64,000 nucleotides of DNA. Source: an uncultured Chlorobiaceae bacterium (GTDB taxonomy: Bacteria > Bacteroidota > Chlorobiia > Chlorobiales > Chlorobiaceae). The position numbers were made by a program, and so were the translations under genes. A model generated the notes under the pieces. The model worked only from the letters and a program-made list of their open reading frames with translations. It had not been told where the DNA came from and searched no databases. Below, in pieces: positions 9,756-17,486 of the stretch (positions are counted from its first letter, which is position 1; each line of letters opens with the position of its first letter). Where the stretch lies: the NCBI GenBank assembly GCA_903895195.1, contig CAITSZ010000039.1, positions 17,292 to 81,291 on the forward strand, in the 5' to 3' direction.

Positions 9756-11345
9756 ATGCTGCCGGTTCTAACTGCGCTGGAAATGAAAAAGGCCGACTTG
9801 GCGGCAATAGAAGAGCTTCATATAGGCGAAACCCGTCTTATGGAGCTTGCCGGACGTGAATGCCTCCGCATTATACAGGAAACCCTGCAACACCCCGACT
9901 CCCTTGCCGGTCTCTCTTTTCTTCTCGTCGCGGGCAAAGGCAACAACGGCGGCGACGGCTTTGTGCTTGCCCGCCAACTTCTTAATCTTGAAGCATCAGT
10001 TGACCTCGTCCTTCTCTATCCAGAAACCGATCTTCAGGGAGTCAATCGCGAAGGCCTTGCCACTCTTGAGGTTTACACTGCATACACACCGAATCTGCGA
10101 ATTTTCGAGAGCCACGACGAAGCACTTCCTTACGTCGGCGAAACCTCCTATGATATCCTGATTGATGCCATTATCGGCACAGGTCTTCGGCTGACAGAAT
10201 CAAAACTGGAGCTTCCCTCCCCCCTTGCTGATGGTATTGAACTCATCAACACTCTCCGCGAACAAACAGGTGCCCTCACTCTTGCTGTCGATGTTCCCTC
10301 TGGCCTTGATGCGACTACAGGGCTTGCTGCCAATCCGGCAATCGAGGCGGATGTCACCGTGACCATGGCATTTCTTAAAACAGGCCTTTACCTCAACGAA
10401 GGACCCTGTCGCTGCGGAGAGGTACATGTTGCAGAAATCTCCATCCCGTCATTTCTTGCCGAACACTCTTCCACGCTCTTGATCGATAAAGAGTTCGCCG
10501 CTGAACATTTCATTCTCAGGGAACAGGCAAGCGCAAAACATACCAATGGCAAGGTGCTCATTATTGCCGGGTCGCAGACTGAAAACTCCTCAATGCTCGG
10601 GGCCGCCATTCTCTCAGCAAAGGCCGCTGTAAAATCCGGTGCCGGCTACGTCTGTCTTTCTGTTCCTATAGCTCTTGCATCGGCAATACACATTGCTCTC
10701 CCTGAAGTTGTTGTTATCGGAAGGGATATAGATTCCATAGTTGAAAAAGCCGCATGGGCAGACGCAATCATTATCGGTTGCGGACTTGGTCGCGATACAG
10801 AGGCAACTGACCTCGTCAAGCAGCTTCTTTCCCGTCCTGAGATCACTCAAAAAAAGCTCATACTCGATGCTGACGCCCTTTACGCGCTCTCAATCGTCAA
10901 TGCGTCGTCTTTATTGAAAAACTGCAGCGATGCGCTCCTTACGCCACATTACGGCGAATTCAGTCGTCTCTCTGGAGCCTCAGTTGAAGAAATTGCAGCA
11001 GACCCTATAGAAGCAGCCAGAAACTATGCCGGGCAGAACGGAGTATCAATCCTGTTAAAAGGAGCTCCAACGGTTATTGCTGACCCGGATGGGCCGGTTC
11101 TTTTAAACACAAGCGGCACCGAAGCACTTGCTACAGCTGGCTCTGGAGATGTTCTTGCAGGTATTATTGTAGCTCTGGCGGCAAAAGGTGCTGATATCGT
11201 CAATGCTGCAGCTGCTGCATCCTGGTTTCACGGAAGGGCAGGAGACCTGGCAAGCGATGTTGCAAGTCTCGTCTCATCGGGCATGGTCATTGACTCACTG
11301 CAGCAGGCCTTTCAGGAGGTCTTTGAAGTTGAAGAACCTCTCTGA
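9756..11345 (+). CDS. nnr: Bifunctional NAD(P)H-hydrate epimerase / ADP-dependent dehydratase
   Basis: A metabolite-repair enzyme of 529 residues. The N-terminal YjeF_N half carries GKGNNGGDGFVLAR and epimerises damaged NAD(P)H hydrate. The C-terminal ribokinase-like half carries LDADALY, LTPHYGEFSRL and GSGDVLAG and dehydrates the S form using ADP. The ORF track starts at TTG 9750, but AAGGAG at 9742-9747 leaves only 2 bases before that codon and 8 before ATG 9756, so the ATG is chosen. It converges on the aminotransferase gene with an 18-base gap. Confidence 0.93.
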   Translation: MLPVLTALEMKKADLAAIEELHIGETRLMELAGRECLRIIQETLQHPDSLAGLSFLLVAGKGNNGGDGFVLARQLLNLEASVDLVLLYPETDLQGVNREGLATLEVYTAYTPNLRIFESHDEALPYVGETSYDILIDAIIGTGLRLTESKLELPSPLADGIELINTLREQTGALTLAVDVPSGLDATTGLAANPAIEADVTVTMAFLKTGLYLNEGPCRCGEVHVAEISIPSFLAEHSSTLLIDKEFAAEHFILREQASAKHTNGKVLIIAGSQTENSSMLGAAILSAKAAVKSGAGYVCLSVPIALASAIHIALPEVVVIGRDIDSIVEKAAWADAIIIGCGLGRDTEATDLVKQLLSRPEITQKKLILDADALYALSIVNASSLLKNCSDALLTPHYGEFSRLSGASVEEIAADPIEAARNYAGQNGVSILLKGAPTVIADPDGPVLLNTSGTEALATAGSGDVLAGIIVALAAKGADIVNAAAAASWFHGRAGDLASDVASLVSSGMVIDSLQQAFQEVFEVEEPL

Positions 11346-11363
11346 CCCCCTTAAAGCAGCGTT

Positions 11364-12575
11364 TCAGGACTCCTGGTAGCGAAGAAACTTTTTGATATTG
11401 CGGGCAGCCTGACGGATACGCTCCTCATTCTCAATCATTGCAACACGCACATACTCATCTCCATAAGCGCCGAATCCAATGCCGGGGCTCACGGCAACCT
11501 TTGCTTCACTCAGCAGCTTCTTGCTGAACTCAAGACTTCCCATTGCCCTGAACGGCTCAGGAATTTGTGCCCAAACAAACATGCTCGCCTTTGGAGAAAC
11601 AACAGGCCACCCTGCATTTTCAAAGCTTTTTACCATCACATCACGCCGCTTGCGGTACACTTCGCAAATCTCATGGACGCAGCTCTGATCCTCTGTAAGC
11701 GCTATCGTTGAAGCAACCTGAATAGGAGTGAATGTGCCATAATCGAGCCAGCTCTTTATCTTTTCGAGCGCACCGATCAGTTTCGCATTACCAACCATAA
11801 ACCCTACACGCCATCCTGCCATATTGTAGGTTTTCGACAGCGTATAGCTCTCCACCGCCACATCCTTGGCACCGGGAACCTGCAGGATTGAAGGGGTCAC
11901 ATAACCATCATACGTAAGCTCAGCGTAAGCAATATCACTGATAATGTAAAAACGCTCCTGGCGTGCAATGTCAACAAGCTTTTCATAAAACGGGAGCTCA
12001 ACAGTAGCCGTGGTTGGATTGTTCGGAAAATTCACAACCAGATACTTCGGCTTGGGTGAGGATTCACGCAATGCCTTTTCAATATTCCGGAAAAATCCGG
12101 TTTCATTAAGGGTTAAATCATCATTCAGCTCAAGCTTCAGCTTGTGCACATTGCCGCCGGCAAGAATGAATGCCTGGGAGTGAATCGGGTAACAAGGATC
12201 AGGCACCATCGCAAGGTCACCCGGATTGGTGATCGCCTGTACAAGATGCACATACCCCTCTTTTGAGCCCATCGTAGCGACAACCTCACGATCAAGATCA
12301 AGATCAACGTTATACTTGCGCTTATACCAGATACCCACCGCACCGCGAAGCTTGTAGATACCTTTTGAAACAGAATATCCATGGGTTCGAGGCTTATTGA
12401 TGCTCTCTATAAGCTTGTCGACAATATGCTGGGGAGTAGGGCCGTCAGGATTGCCCATTGAAAAATCAATAACATCTTCCCCAGCCCGCCGCTCAGCCAT
12501 TTTCAGCTCATTAACCGCAGCAAACACATACTTCGGAAGACGCTTGATCTTGTCAAACTCGATTTCATCAAACAT
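11364..12575 (-). CDS. alaC: Class I/II aminotransferase, AlaC-like (alanine transaminase)
   Basis: A 403-residue fold-type I PLP enzyme. The PLP-lysine motif is SKTYNMAGWRVGF, with NFPNNPTT and the DIAYAEL strand upstream, and a conserved VRVAMIENEERIRQA end. The N-terminus FDKIKRLPKYVFAAVNELK matches the AlaC/YfdZ group of alanine aminotransferases more closely than LL-diaminopimelate aminotransferase, though the two are related and substrate cannot be proved from sequence. It is monocistronic as seen, with repeat cluster B about 100 bases upstream of its start. Confidence 0.85.
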   Translation of the reverse strand: MFDEIEFDKIKRLPKYVFAAVNELKMAERRAGEDVIDFSMGNPDGPTPQHIVDKLIESINKPRTHGYSVSKGIYKLRGAVGIWYKRKYNVDLDLDREVVATMGSKEGYVHLVQAITNPGDLAMVPDPCYPIHSQAFILAGGNVHKLKLELNDDLTLNETGFFRNIEKALRESSPKPKYLVVNFPNNPTTATVELPFYEKLVDIARQERFYIISDIAYAELTYDGYVTPSILQVPGAKDVAVESYTLSKTYNMAGWRVGFMVGNAKLIGALEKIKSWLDYGTFTPIQVASTIALTEDQSCVHEICEVYRKRRDVMVKSFENAGWPVVSPKASMFVWAQIPEPFRAMGSLEFSKKLLSEAKVAVSPGIGFGAYGDEYVRVAMIENEERIRQAARNIKKFLRYQES

Positions 12576-12672
12576 GATTTCGTATCAAAAAAAAATAGTT
12601 CATGACAAAAAAAGAAAAACTCCCCCATCATAAGCAAAAAGAACATCATATCAATGCACCCCAATAAATTTT

Positions 12673-12786
12673 CAGTCGGCAGTTGGCAGTCGGCAGTAAG
12701 CAATCCAGACTCGCAACTCACCCCAATCTTTCTCCCCTGCAAACTGCCCACTGCCAACTTCTTTCTTAACTCAGCACTCAGCACTT
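12673..12786. repeat. Heptameric repeat cluster B (two opposed orientations)
   Basis: The left part (12673-12699) reads GGCAGTTGGCAGTCGGCAG, the reverse complement of the GCCNACT runs. The right part (12744-12786) reads in the forward sense and ends in CTCAGCA units that overlap the toxin stop codon. The final 36 bases (12751-12786) are an exact reverse complement of 63129-63164 in cluster G. Confidence 0.9.
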
Positions 12787-13085
12787 CAAAAATAATCCTC
12801 CTCCCTCTGATGCCGAACAGCCAGAATAGTTATGGTTTGCTGATCCTCGATTTCAAAGAGGGCAACATATCCGGCATTACCGAATGTAATAAGCAGTTCA
12901 CGTAACAATGGATTTTCTTCTGTCGCTTTACGGCAGCTGAATGGAAAGCGCTTTAAAAACTCCAGACCTTTTGTTATAGCCTCCAGCACTCGAAATGCAG
13001 CATTAATATCCTCAGCAAGAAGAAACTCATAAAGTCGAACAAGATCACTTTTGGCTTCACGAGTGAAACGTATCCTGTAGCTCAA
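12786..13085 (-). CDS. parE: RelE/ParE-family toxin
   Basis: A 99-residue small basic protein with the ParE/RelE profile: IRFTREAKSDLVRLYEFL at the N-terminus, a central GLEFLKRFPFSCRK helix-turn, and a C-terminal ITILAVRHQRE strand. ParE toxins of this family poison gyrase, whereas RelE toxins cleave mRNA; which applies here is not decidable by eye. It overlaps the upstream antitoxin gene by 4 bases (ATGA), as is standard for type II pairs. Its stop codon lies in the edge of repeat cluster B. Confidence 0.85.
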   Translation of the reverse strand: MSYRIRFTREAKSDLVRLYEFLLAEDINAAFRVLEAITKGLEFLKRFPFSCRKATEENPLLRELLITFGNAGYVALFEIEDQQTITILAVRHQREEDYF

Positions 13086-13354
13086 CGCTTTGCCTGCTGT
13101 TTTGCTTTGGCAAGCATCTCCCCTAAGCCAGCCAACACTTCGTCATCCGGGATATACTCCCCAGTTTCCTTCGCTCGTTCCCGTGACAGAAGCCCACGGG
13201 CAATAAATATTTTTTGGTTCTGACGTCTCTCTATATTGCTGCGAATCGAATCCTCAATAAATCCTGAAAGCGTTTCCCCCACCTGCAAAACACTCTCAGC
13301 AGCAGAACGAAGTTCCGGCTCAACCCTCAAAGATGGTAACGACGAGGTTTTCAT
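13082..13354 (-). CDS. parD: ParD-like antitoxin (ribbon-helix-helix)
   Basis: A 90-residue protein upstream of and translationally coupled to the ParE-like toxin. The N-terminal SLRVEPELRSAAESVLQVGETLSGFIEDSIRS region fits a ribbon-helix-helix DNA-binding fold (short strand, two helices). The charged C-terminal half would wrap the toxin. It is expected to repress its own promoter, which must lie in 13355-13428 between the start and repeat cluster C. Family assignment is by architecture and neighbour. Confidence 0.78.
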   Translation of the reverse strand: MKTSSLPSLRVEPELRSAAESVLQVGETLSGFIEDSIRSNIERRQNQKIFIARGLLSRERAKETGEYIPDDEVLAGLGEMLAKAKQQAKR

Positions 13355-13428
13355 AAATATTTTTCTCTATTGCGTTGCCTTTGCAATGCAATTTAACCAT
13401 CAGCACCCCAATCTCCAACTATCCCCTA

Positions 13429-13516
13429 AGCACACAGCACTCAGCAACACTAAAAAAGTTGCCAACTGCCCACTGCTGACTGCCAACTGATTTCAGCCCT
13501 ATTCTTCTTTTCATCA
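13429..13516 (+). repeat. Heptameric repeat cluster C
   Basis: Contains CAGCACT-type units, then GCCAACT, GCCCACT, GCTGACT and GCCAACT heptamers, then the end module GCCCTATTCTTCTTTT, which also closes clusters E and F. With cluster B it brackets the toxin-antitoxin pair. Confidence 0.88.
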
Positions 13517-13584
13517 AATATTGTATACTTAAAATATTTGATGAACATCCGGCAATCCCATCCGTAACATTTCAACAGCAAGCC

Positions 13585-14325
13585 ATGACTCCGGAACAAC
13601 TCTCGCAAACACTCGTCAAAAGCGAAGCACTGAACTATAATCCTATTGCAGTCAAATTTGTTACTTCACTCAGTGACCTGCCCGAAGGGTTACAACAATT
13701 CGGAGCATCTTCAGAGGCGAGCGGTCCGAAATCATTTCTCTGCGCAATGTGGGGCGACTGCCTCAGGGGTGCCGGCCCTTTCTACACCACCAAAGAACAT
13801 CAGCTTTGCGGTGGCGGTGCAATATCCGCGGGTTTCGGAAGTCTTCTGCCCATCGAGGTCGCAGAAAAATTCATGATCGGTGATGGCAAACTCTTTGGTT
13901 CTATGGACGCCCTTCGCTGCTCCATGGCATCTACCATGCCCTTCGAAGATGGCGAGTTTGAGGCGCAGATTGTCGGACCACTTGCTTCTATGAATGACGA
14001 TACCCTGCGCCCGGATGTGGTGCTGATCGTCTGCAAATGCTTCCAGGGACAGCACATCCTGAGGGCTTACGGCTTCGACACTGGAGAACTGGTTCACGGC
14101 ATAGCCGGCGGGTCGACCTGCGAAATGGTTTCAAGCTATGTTCTCAAATCCGGAAAGCCGACCTTCACGCTTGGCGACACAGGCGGTAATGCCGGACTCG
14201 CTCTCGAACCTGATGAAATCCTTCTTGCCTTCCCGTACGACAAGCTCGCTATTGCAGTAAACAATCTGCCGCGAATCTGCCGCACATCAACCATGCACCG
14301 GCACAACATAGTTCATGAGCGCTGA
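13585..14325 (+). CDS. DUF169 family protein
   Basis: A 246-residue soluble protein of the DUF169 family, found in many anaerobes. It has the family-typical NPIAVKF opening, cysteines in SFLCAMWGDCLRG and HQLCGGG, and a C-terminal PYDKLAIAVNNLP segment. Several conserved cysteines suggest metal or cofactor binding, but no function is established. The gene lacks a strong ribosome site and is followed 29 bases later by another unassigned gene on the same strand, probably co-transcribed. Confidence 0.75.
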   Translation: MTPEQLSQTLVKSEALNYNPIAVKFVTSLSDLPEGLQQFGASSEASGPKSFLCAMWGDCLRGAGPFYTTKEHQLCGGGAISAGFGSLLPIEVAEKFMIGDGKLFGSMDALRCSMASTMPFEDGEFEAQIVGPLASMNDDTLRPDVVLIVCKCFQGQHILRAYGFDTGELVHGIAGGSTCEMVSSYVLKSGKPTFTLGDTGGNAGLALEPDEILLAFPYDKLAIAVNNLPRICRTSTMHRHNIVHER

Positions 14326-14354
14326 CATACATACTCTACAACGTTTCAATCCTG

Positions 14355-14771
14355 ATGCATAACAATCATAAAGAAAAGATCGAGGCAGTAAGAAAAATGG
14401 CACTGCAGTTTCTCGCTGAAGCGATCGGGCAATGCCCTGCCGGACTCGAAAGCAATACGAACCCCGATATCGTTTTTGCAGTTCTTGGATTCCAGTACGG
14501 TGCCGTGCAGAGCGCAGCATACGTTGCAGCTCTCGGAGAGGATGCCACTAAGCGGATCACAGAAGATGTCGTAAAAAAAATCAACGGCACAAGCATGGAG
14601 TCAGTGTCGAAAATCCTTGCCCTGATGCCTATGCTCGCTGCAAAAGAATATCCCCCGATCGATATTGGCGGCAAAGCCATTATAGCCTTTTACAACGCTA
14701 CAACTGAAGACGAAAAGCTCGAAACCACCGTCTCCCTGCGTGAAATTCTCCGTCAGATAGATGAAGCTTAA
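14355..14771 (+). CDS. Conserved hypothetical protein
   Basis: A 138-residue, mostly helical soluble protein with no motif I recognise. It lacks a signal peptide and membrane segments. It starts 29 bases after the DUF169 gene and reads the same way, so a shared transcript is likely. Codon use and length look like a real gene, and the opposite-strand ORFs here are shadows. Confidence 0.6.
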   Translation: MHNNHKEKIEAVRKMALQFLAEAIGQCPAGLESNTNPDIVFAVLGFQYGAVQSAAYVAALGEDATKRITEDVVKKINGTSMESVSKILALMPMLAAKEYPPIDIGGKAIIAFYNATTEDEKLETTVSLREILRQIDEA

Positions 14772-14781
14772 ATCCCACATA

Positions 14782-14884
14782 TTTCATCCCGATACAAAGT
14801 GAAGGATCTATCTTTCTTACTTGCCGACTGCCCACTGCCAACTTTCTTCACTCAGCGCTCAGCACTCAGCACTCAGAACTTTTT
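14782..14884 (+). repeat. Heptameric repeat cluster D
   Basis: Opens with the TCATCCCGA...AGGATCT module, then GCCGACT, GCCCACT and GCCAACT heptamers and four CTCAGCA-like units. The first 80 or so bases of the downstream desaturase reading frame lie inside it. Confidence 0.9.
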
Positions 14885-15662
14885 TTCCATCCCTGACCTC
14901 ACCGTACTCTCATACGGCACAACCATTATCTGCGGCTTTCTGCTCTGGATCATCGAGGGCATCATCCCCTTTTTTTCCATCAAAAGCCACCGCGCTCTCC
15001 ATGCCAAGCTCAACCTTTCCCTGGCCAGTCTCAATCTTATGATCCTGCTCCCTTCGGGCATCCTCATGGCATTCATGCTCGAGTGGTCGAAAAACGCCTG
15101 GCCGGGAATCGCGATGCTCGCTCTTCCCACCGTTGCCAAAGCCATCATGATCATCCTGCTCATCGATCTCTGGATGTACATCTGGCATCGTCTCAACCAT
15201 GAATCAGCATTTCTCTGGAAATTTCACTCCGTCCACCACAGCGACCCCACCCTCGATGTCACCACCAGCTGGCGCTTCCATTACATCGAAATCCTGATCT
15301 CGGAACTGCTGCGTCTCCCCCTCTTCATGCTGCTCGGTGCAGGTATCGAACACCTGCTGCTCTACTCGCTCATCATGACACCAATAATAGAGTTCCAGCA
15401 CAGCAACGTCTCAATTGCACCTGCTCTGGATCGTCTGCTCCGGCTCATAATCCCATCCCCCATGATGCATCGCCTGCATCACTCAACTCTCAGGAGCGAA
15501 CACAACACCAACTACGGCAGCATGCTCTCCCTCTGGGACCGTCTCTTCGGCACCCTCCTGACGAAAGACAATCTCGGCGACCTCAGCCTGGGGCTCGACA
15601 ATGAAAGCGACTCCGACAAGCAGCAACTCTCCGCCCTGCTCCTCAGACCCTTCCGATCATAA
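14799..15662 (+). CDS. Sterol desaturase / fatty acid hydroxylase family membrane enzyme
   Basis: A 287-residue diiron membrane enzyme with several transmembrane helices and the three histidine clusters of the family: HRLNH, HSVHH and HRLHH. The family uses O2 or electron carriers to hydroxylate or desaturate lipids; substrate is unknown here. The only conventional start in frame is the GTG at 14799, which lies inside repeat cluster D, so residues 1 to about 28 (LADCPLPTFF...) are translated repeat. After that the frame has no ATG, GTG or TTG until well within the conserved domain. The native start was probably lost or overwritten by the repeat. Confidence 0.8.
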   Translation: MKDLSFLLADCPLPTFFTQRSALSTQNFFSIPDLTVLSYGTTIICGFLLWIIEGIIPFFSIKSHRALHAKLNLSLASLNLMILLPSGILMAFMLEWSKNAWPGIAMLALPTVAKAIMIILLIDLWMYIWHRLNHESAFLWKFHSVHHSDPTLDVTTSWRFHYIEILISELLRLPLFMLLGAGIEHLLLYSLIMTPIIEFQHSNVSIAPALDRLLRLIIPSPMMHRLHHSTLRSEHNTNYGSMLSLWDRLFGTLLTKDNLGDLSLGLDNESDSDKQQLSALLLRPFRS

Positions 15663-15668
15663 ACCCCG

Positions 15669-16136
15669 CTACCGGCGCCATTCAACCATCATGCCCCATA
15701 TCGGATCGTGCCCATCAATATCATCAGTCAAGCCTGACGCATCAACAACCGCCCTGCCCTCATTATACCACCGAAAAATCCCGCCACGCAGATTCCGCCA
15801 ACTCTTTGCCCCCGCTTTCCCGCAAACACTCCCCACCCGCTCAAGCACATCCGAACTCCGCTGCCCCACAGAACAATAAAAAACAAGATCACGCCCTTCC
15901 AAAAGAGATCCATAAGAAGCCTCAAAAACATCCAAACCAATATCCGGATCGACTTGTACCGCAGTCGCAATACAACTCATCTCATACTCCTCAACAGCGC
16001 GAACATCAAACACCAAAGGCGCCTCCGATCCGGCAAGCATAGCCGCCAGTTCATCACTCCCAAGATTGTCCACCCGGTGCGCACGCTCGATAACAATAAT
16101 AGCAGCATCAAGCAGCCTGTCACTAATACCAAACAT
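15669..16136 (-). CDS. Rhodanese-like sulfurtransferase domain protein
   Basis: A 155-residue single-domain rhodanese. FDVRAVEEYEM matches the conserved CH2A-like segment. The active-site loop YCSVGQRSSDVLE contains the catalytic cysteine followed by GxRS. An RNLRGGIFRWYNEG tail is typical of the family. The short N-terminal extension has no clear signal peptide. It converges on the desaturase with a 6-base gap. Likely role is sulfur transfer or thiol chemistry, substrate unknown. Confidence 0.85.
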   Translation of the reverse strand: MFGISDRLLDAAIIVIERAHRVDNLGSDELAAMLAGSEAPLVFDVRAVEEYEMSCIATAVQVDPDIGLDVFEASYGSLLEGRDLVFYCSVGQRSSDVLERVGSVCGKAGAKSWRNLRGGIFRWYNEGRAVVDASGLTDDIDGHDPIWGMMVEWRR

Positions 16137-16165
16137 ATCCAGTCATCAAGTTTCTATCCCCCCAT

Positions 16166-16398
16166 GTCATCCCGATACGCAGTGAGGGATCTCTCTTCAT
16201 CACGGGCAATTACTCTCTTTCTTCCTTGCCCACTGCCCACTGCCAACTATCTTCCCTCAGCACTCAGCACTTTCTTTCTACTCAGAACATTTTTTTGCCA
16301 ACTGCCCACTGCCCACTGCCAACTCCTGCTTCCTCAGCACTCAGCACTCAGCACTTCTTCCTCATCACTCTTCTCTCATAGGCCCTATTCTTCTTTTA
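16166..16398 (+). repeat. Heptameric repeat cluster E
   Basis: Order of modules: TCATCCCGA...GAGGGATCTCT (16166-16193), GCCCACT/GCCAACT heptamers, CTCAGCA heptamers, a second heptamer run, a second CTCAGCA run, then CATAGGCCCTATTCTTCTTTT. It is the most complete example of the composite order. Confidence 0.92.
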
Positions 16399-16645
16399 TC
16401 ACAACCACTGAGCCTTAAAAACATATGCAAGCAAACCCTCATTCAAAGCACTTGACGAGGTTTTGGCGAACAAAACAAGTATTTTAGTGGCTAATGAGTG
16501 AGTATGTTCTAAATGTAGTGATGCCAAAACGAAATGCGAGAATATTATTGCGTTACGGTAATGAAGCCAAAGCACTGGATGTAAATTAGATGGTTTTGTT
16601 CGAATTTATCAATTTGTATAAAATAGCCGAAATGAGTAATATCTT
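16399..16645. other. Upstream region of the mqsRA pair
   Basis: Holds a 10-bp inverted repeat (CGAACAAAAC at 16467-16476 and GTTTTGTTCG at 16593-16602). A 31-codon ORF at 16493-16588 has no support. With cluster E this makes the whole gap 16137-16645 gene-free. Confidence 0.5.
16596..16624 (+). promoter_or_regulatory. Candidate promoter of mqsRA
   Basis: TTGTTC (16596-16601) and TAAAAT (16619-16624) are separated by 17 bases and lie about 25 bases before the toxin start. The upstream element overlaps one arm of the 10-bp inverted repeat, a plausible operator position. This is pattern matching only. Confidence 0.3.
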
Positions 16646-16648
16646 GTG

Positions 16649-16957
16649 ATGGAGAAGAAGACTCCACATTACGTTCTTGGTGAAATTCAGGCTATTGTCG
16701 CCGATAGGTTTAACTGTGTATTTACAAGGTTGGCATTGGCAGGTGGCCTCTCTCTTGGATTAACTGAGCCGGATATGCGTGAGGTTGTTCTTTCTCTGTC
16801 AAGAGCTGATTTTTACAAATCAATGACAACCTATAACGATCATAGTTTGTGGCAGGACGTCTATCATGGTGAAACTATGGACGGTGTCGCCGTCTACATT
16901 AAAATTACAGGCTTTGCAGATAATAGACCTCCGGTTATTCAGTTTAAAGCCAAATAA
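16649..16957 (+). CDS. mqsR: MqsR-family mRNA interferase toxin
   Basis: About 102 residues with the MqsR signature: PHYVLGEIQAIV at the N-terminus, a central LGLTEPDMREVVLSLSRADFYKSM region, HSLWQDVYHG, and a final VYIKITGF...VIQFK strand. The family are ribosome-independent RNases with a RelE-like fold. The ORF track starts at GTG 16646; the ATG three bases later is equally placed and preferred. The antitoxin gene follows 12 bases later, giving the toxin-first order usual for mqsRA. Confidence 0.92.
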   Translation: MEKKTPHYVLGEIQAIVADRFNCVFTRLALAGGLSLGLTEPDMREVVLSLSRADFYKSMTTYNDHSLWQDVYHGETMDGVAVYIKITGFADNRPPVIQFKAK

Positions 16958-16969
16958 ATTATACCTCTT

Positions 16970-17365
16970 ATGAACTGTCCTGCATGTGGCCATCCCGATA
17001 TGGTTGATAAAGTCCTGGATGAAATGCTCTCTTATGTTGGACAATCATTAACCTTGCATAAAATGCATGGTGAGTTTTGTTCTTCCTGTGGAGAAGGCAT
17101 TTGGGATGAAGAGAGTTACAGGCGATACACTGAAGCCCAGGCTGGGTTAGTGAGAACAGTTAAGGGTGATGTTGGAGCTGATATTCGACGTATCCGTAAA
17201 AAGCTTAATCTGACTCAGGCAGAACTCTCAAAAGTGTTTGGTATCGGAAAGATTGCCTTTTCACGATATGAAAGAGGCGAAACCCGCCCTCCTGCCCCGC
17301 TCGTAAAGCTTCTGAAACTGGTAGACCGTCATCCTGATTTATTAAATGAAATGGGTACCGTGTAA
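16970..17365 (+). CDS. mqsA: MqsA-family antitoxin, zinc finger plus HTH
   Basis: A 131-residue two-domain antitoxin. The N-terminal domain has paired cysteines CPACG and CSSCGEG for zinc and binds the toxin. The C-terminal XRE-type helix-turn-helix (IRRIRKKLNLTQAELSKVFG ... SRYERGETRP) binds DNA and should autoregulate the operon. Length and cysteine spacing match MqsA of E. coli closely. The pair lies between repeat clusters E and F. Confidence 0.94.
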   Translation: MNCPACGHPDMVDKVLDEMLSYVGQSLTLHKMHGEFCSSCGEGIWDEESYRRYTEAQAGLVRTVKGDVGADIRRIRKKLNLTQAELSKVFGIGKIAFSRYERGETRPPAPLVKLLKLVDRHPDLLNEMGTV

Positions 17366-17422
17366 CAAGCGAGTTTCAGTGATGGAGTTCTAATCCAAAC
17401 TTTCACAGTAGTCCCAGTCTTT

Positions 17423-17470
17423 TATAAGTCCTATAAGTCCCATAAGACCTATAGGCCCTATTCTTCTTTT
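17423..17470 (+). repeat. Repeat cluster F (nonameric ATAAGTCCT units)
   Basis: Tandem 9-bp units AAGTCCTAT, AAGTCCCAT and AAGACCTAT run into AGGCCCTATTCTTCTTTT, the same end module as in clusters C and E. It sits between mqsA and the decayed hsdR. Confidence 0.85.
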
Positions 17471-17486
17471 CTCTCTTCAAAAGTCC

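Noticed and set aside
16493-16588. 31-codon ORF upstream of mqsR
   Set aside because: No ribosome site and no recognisable family; it lies in a probable control region.
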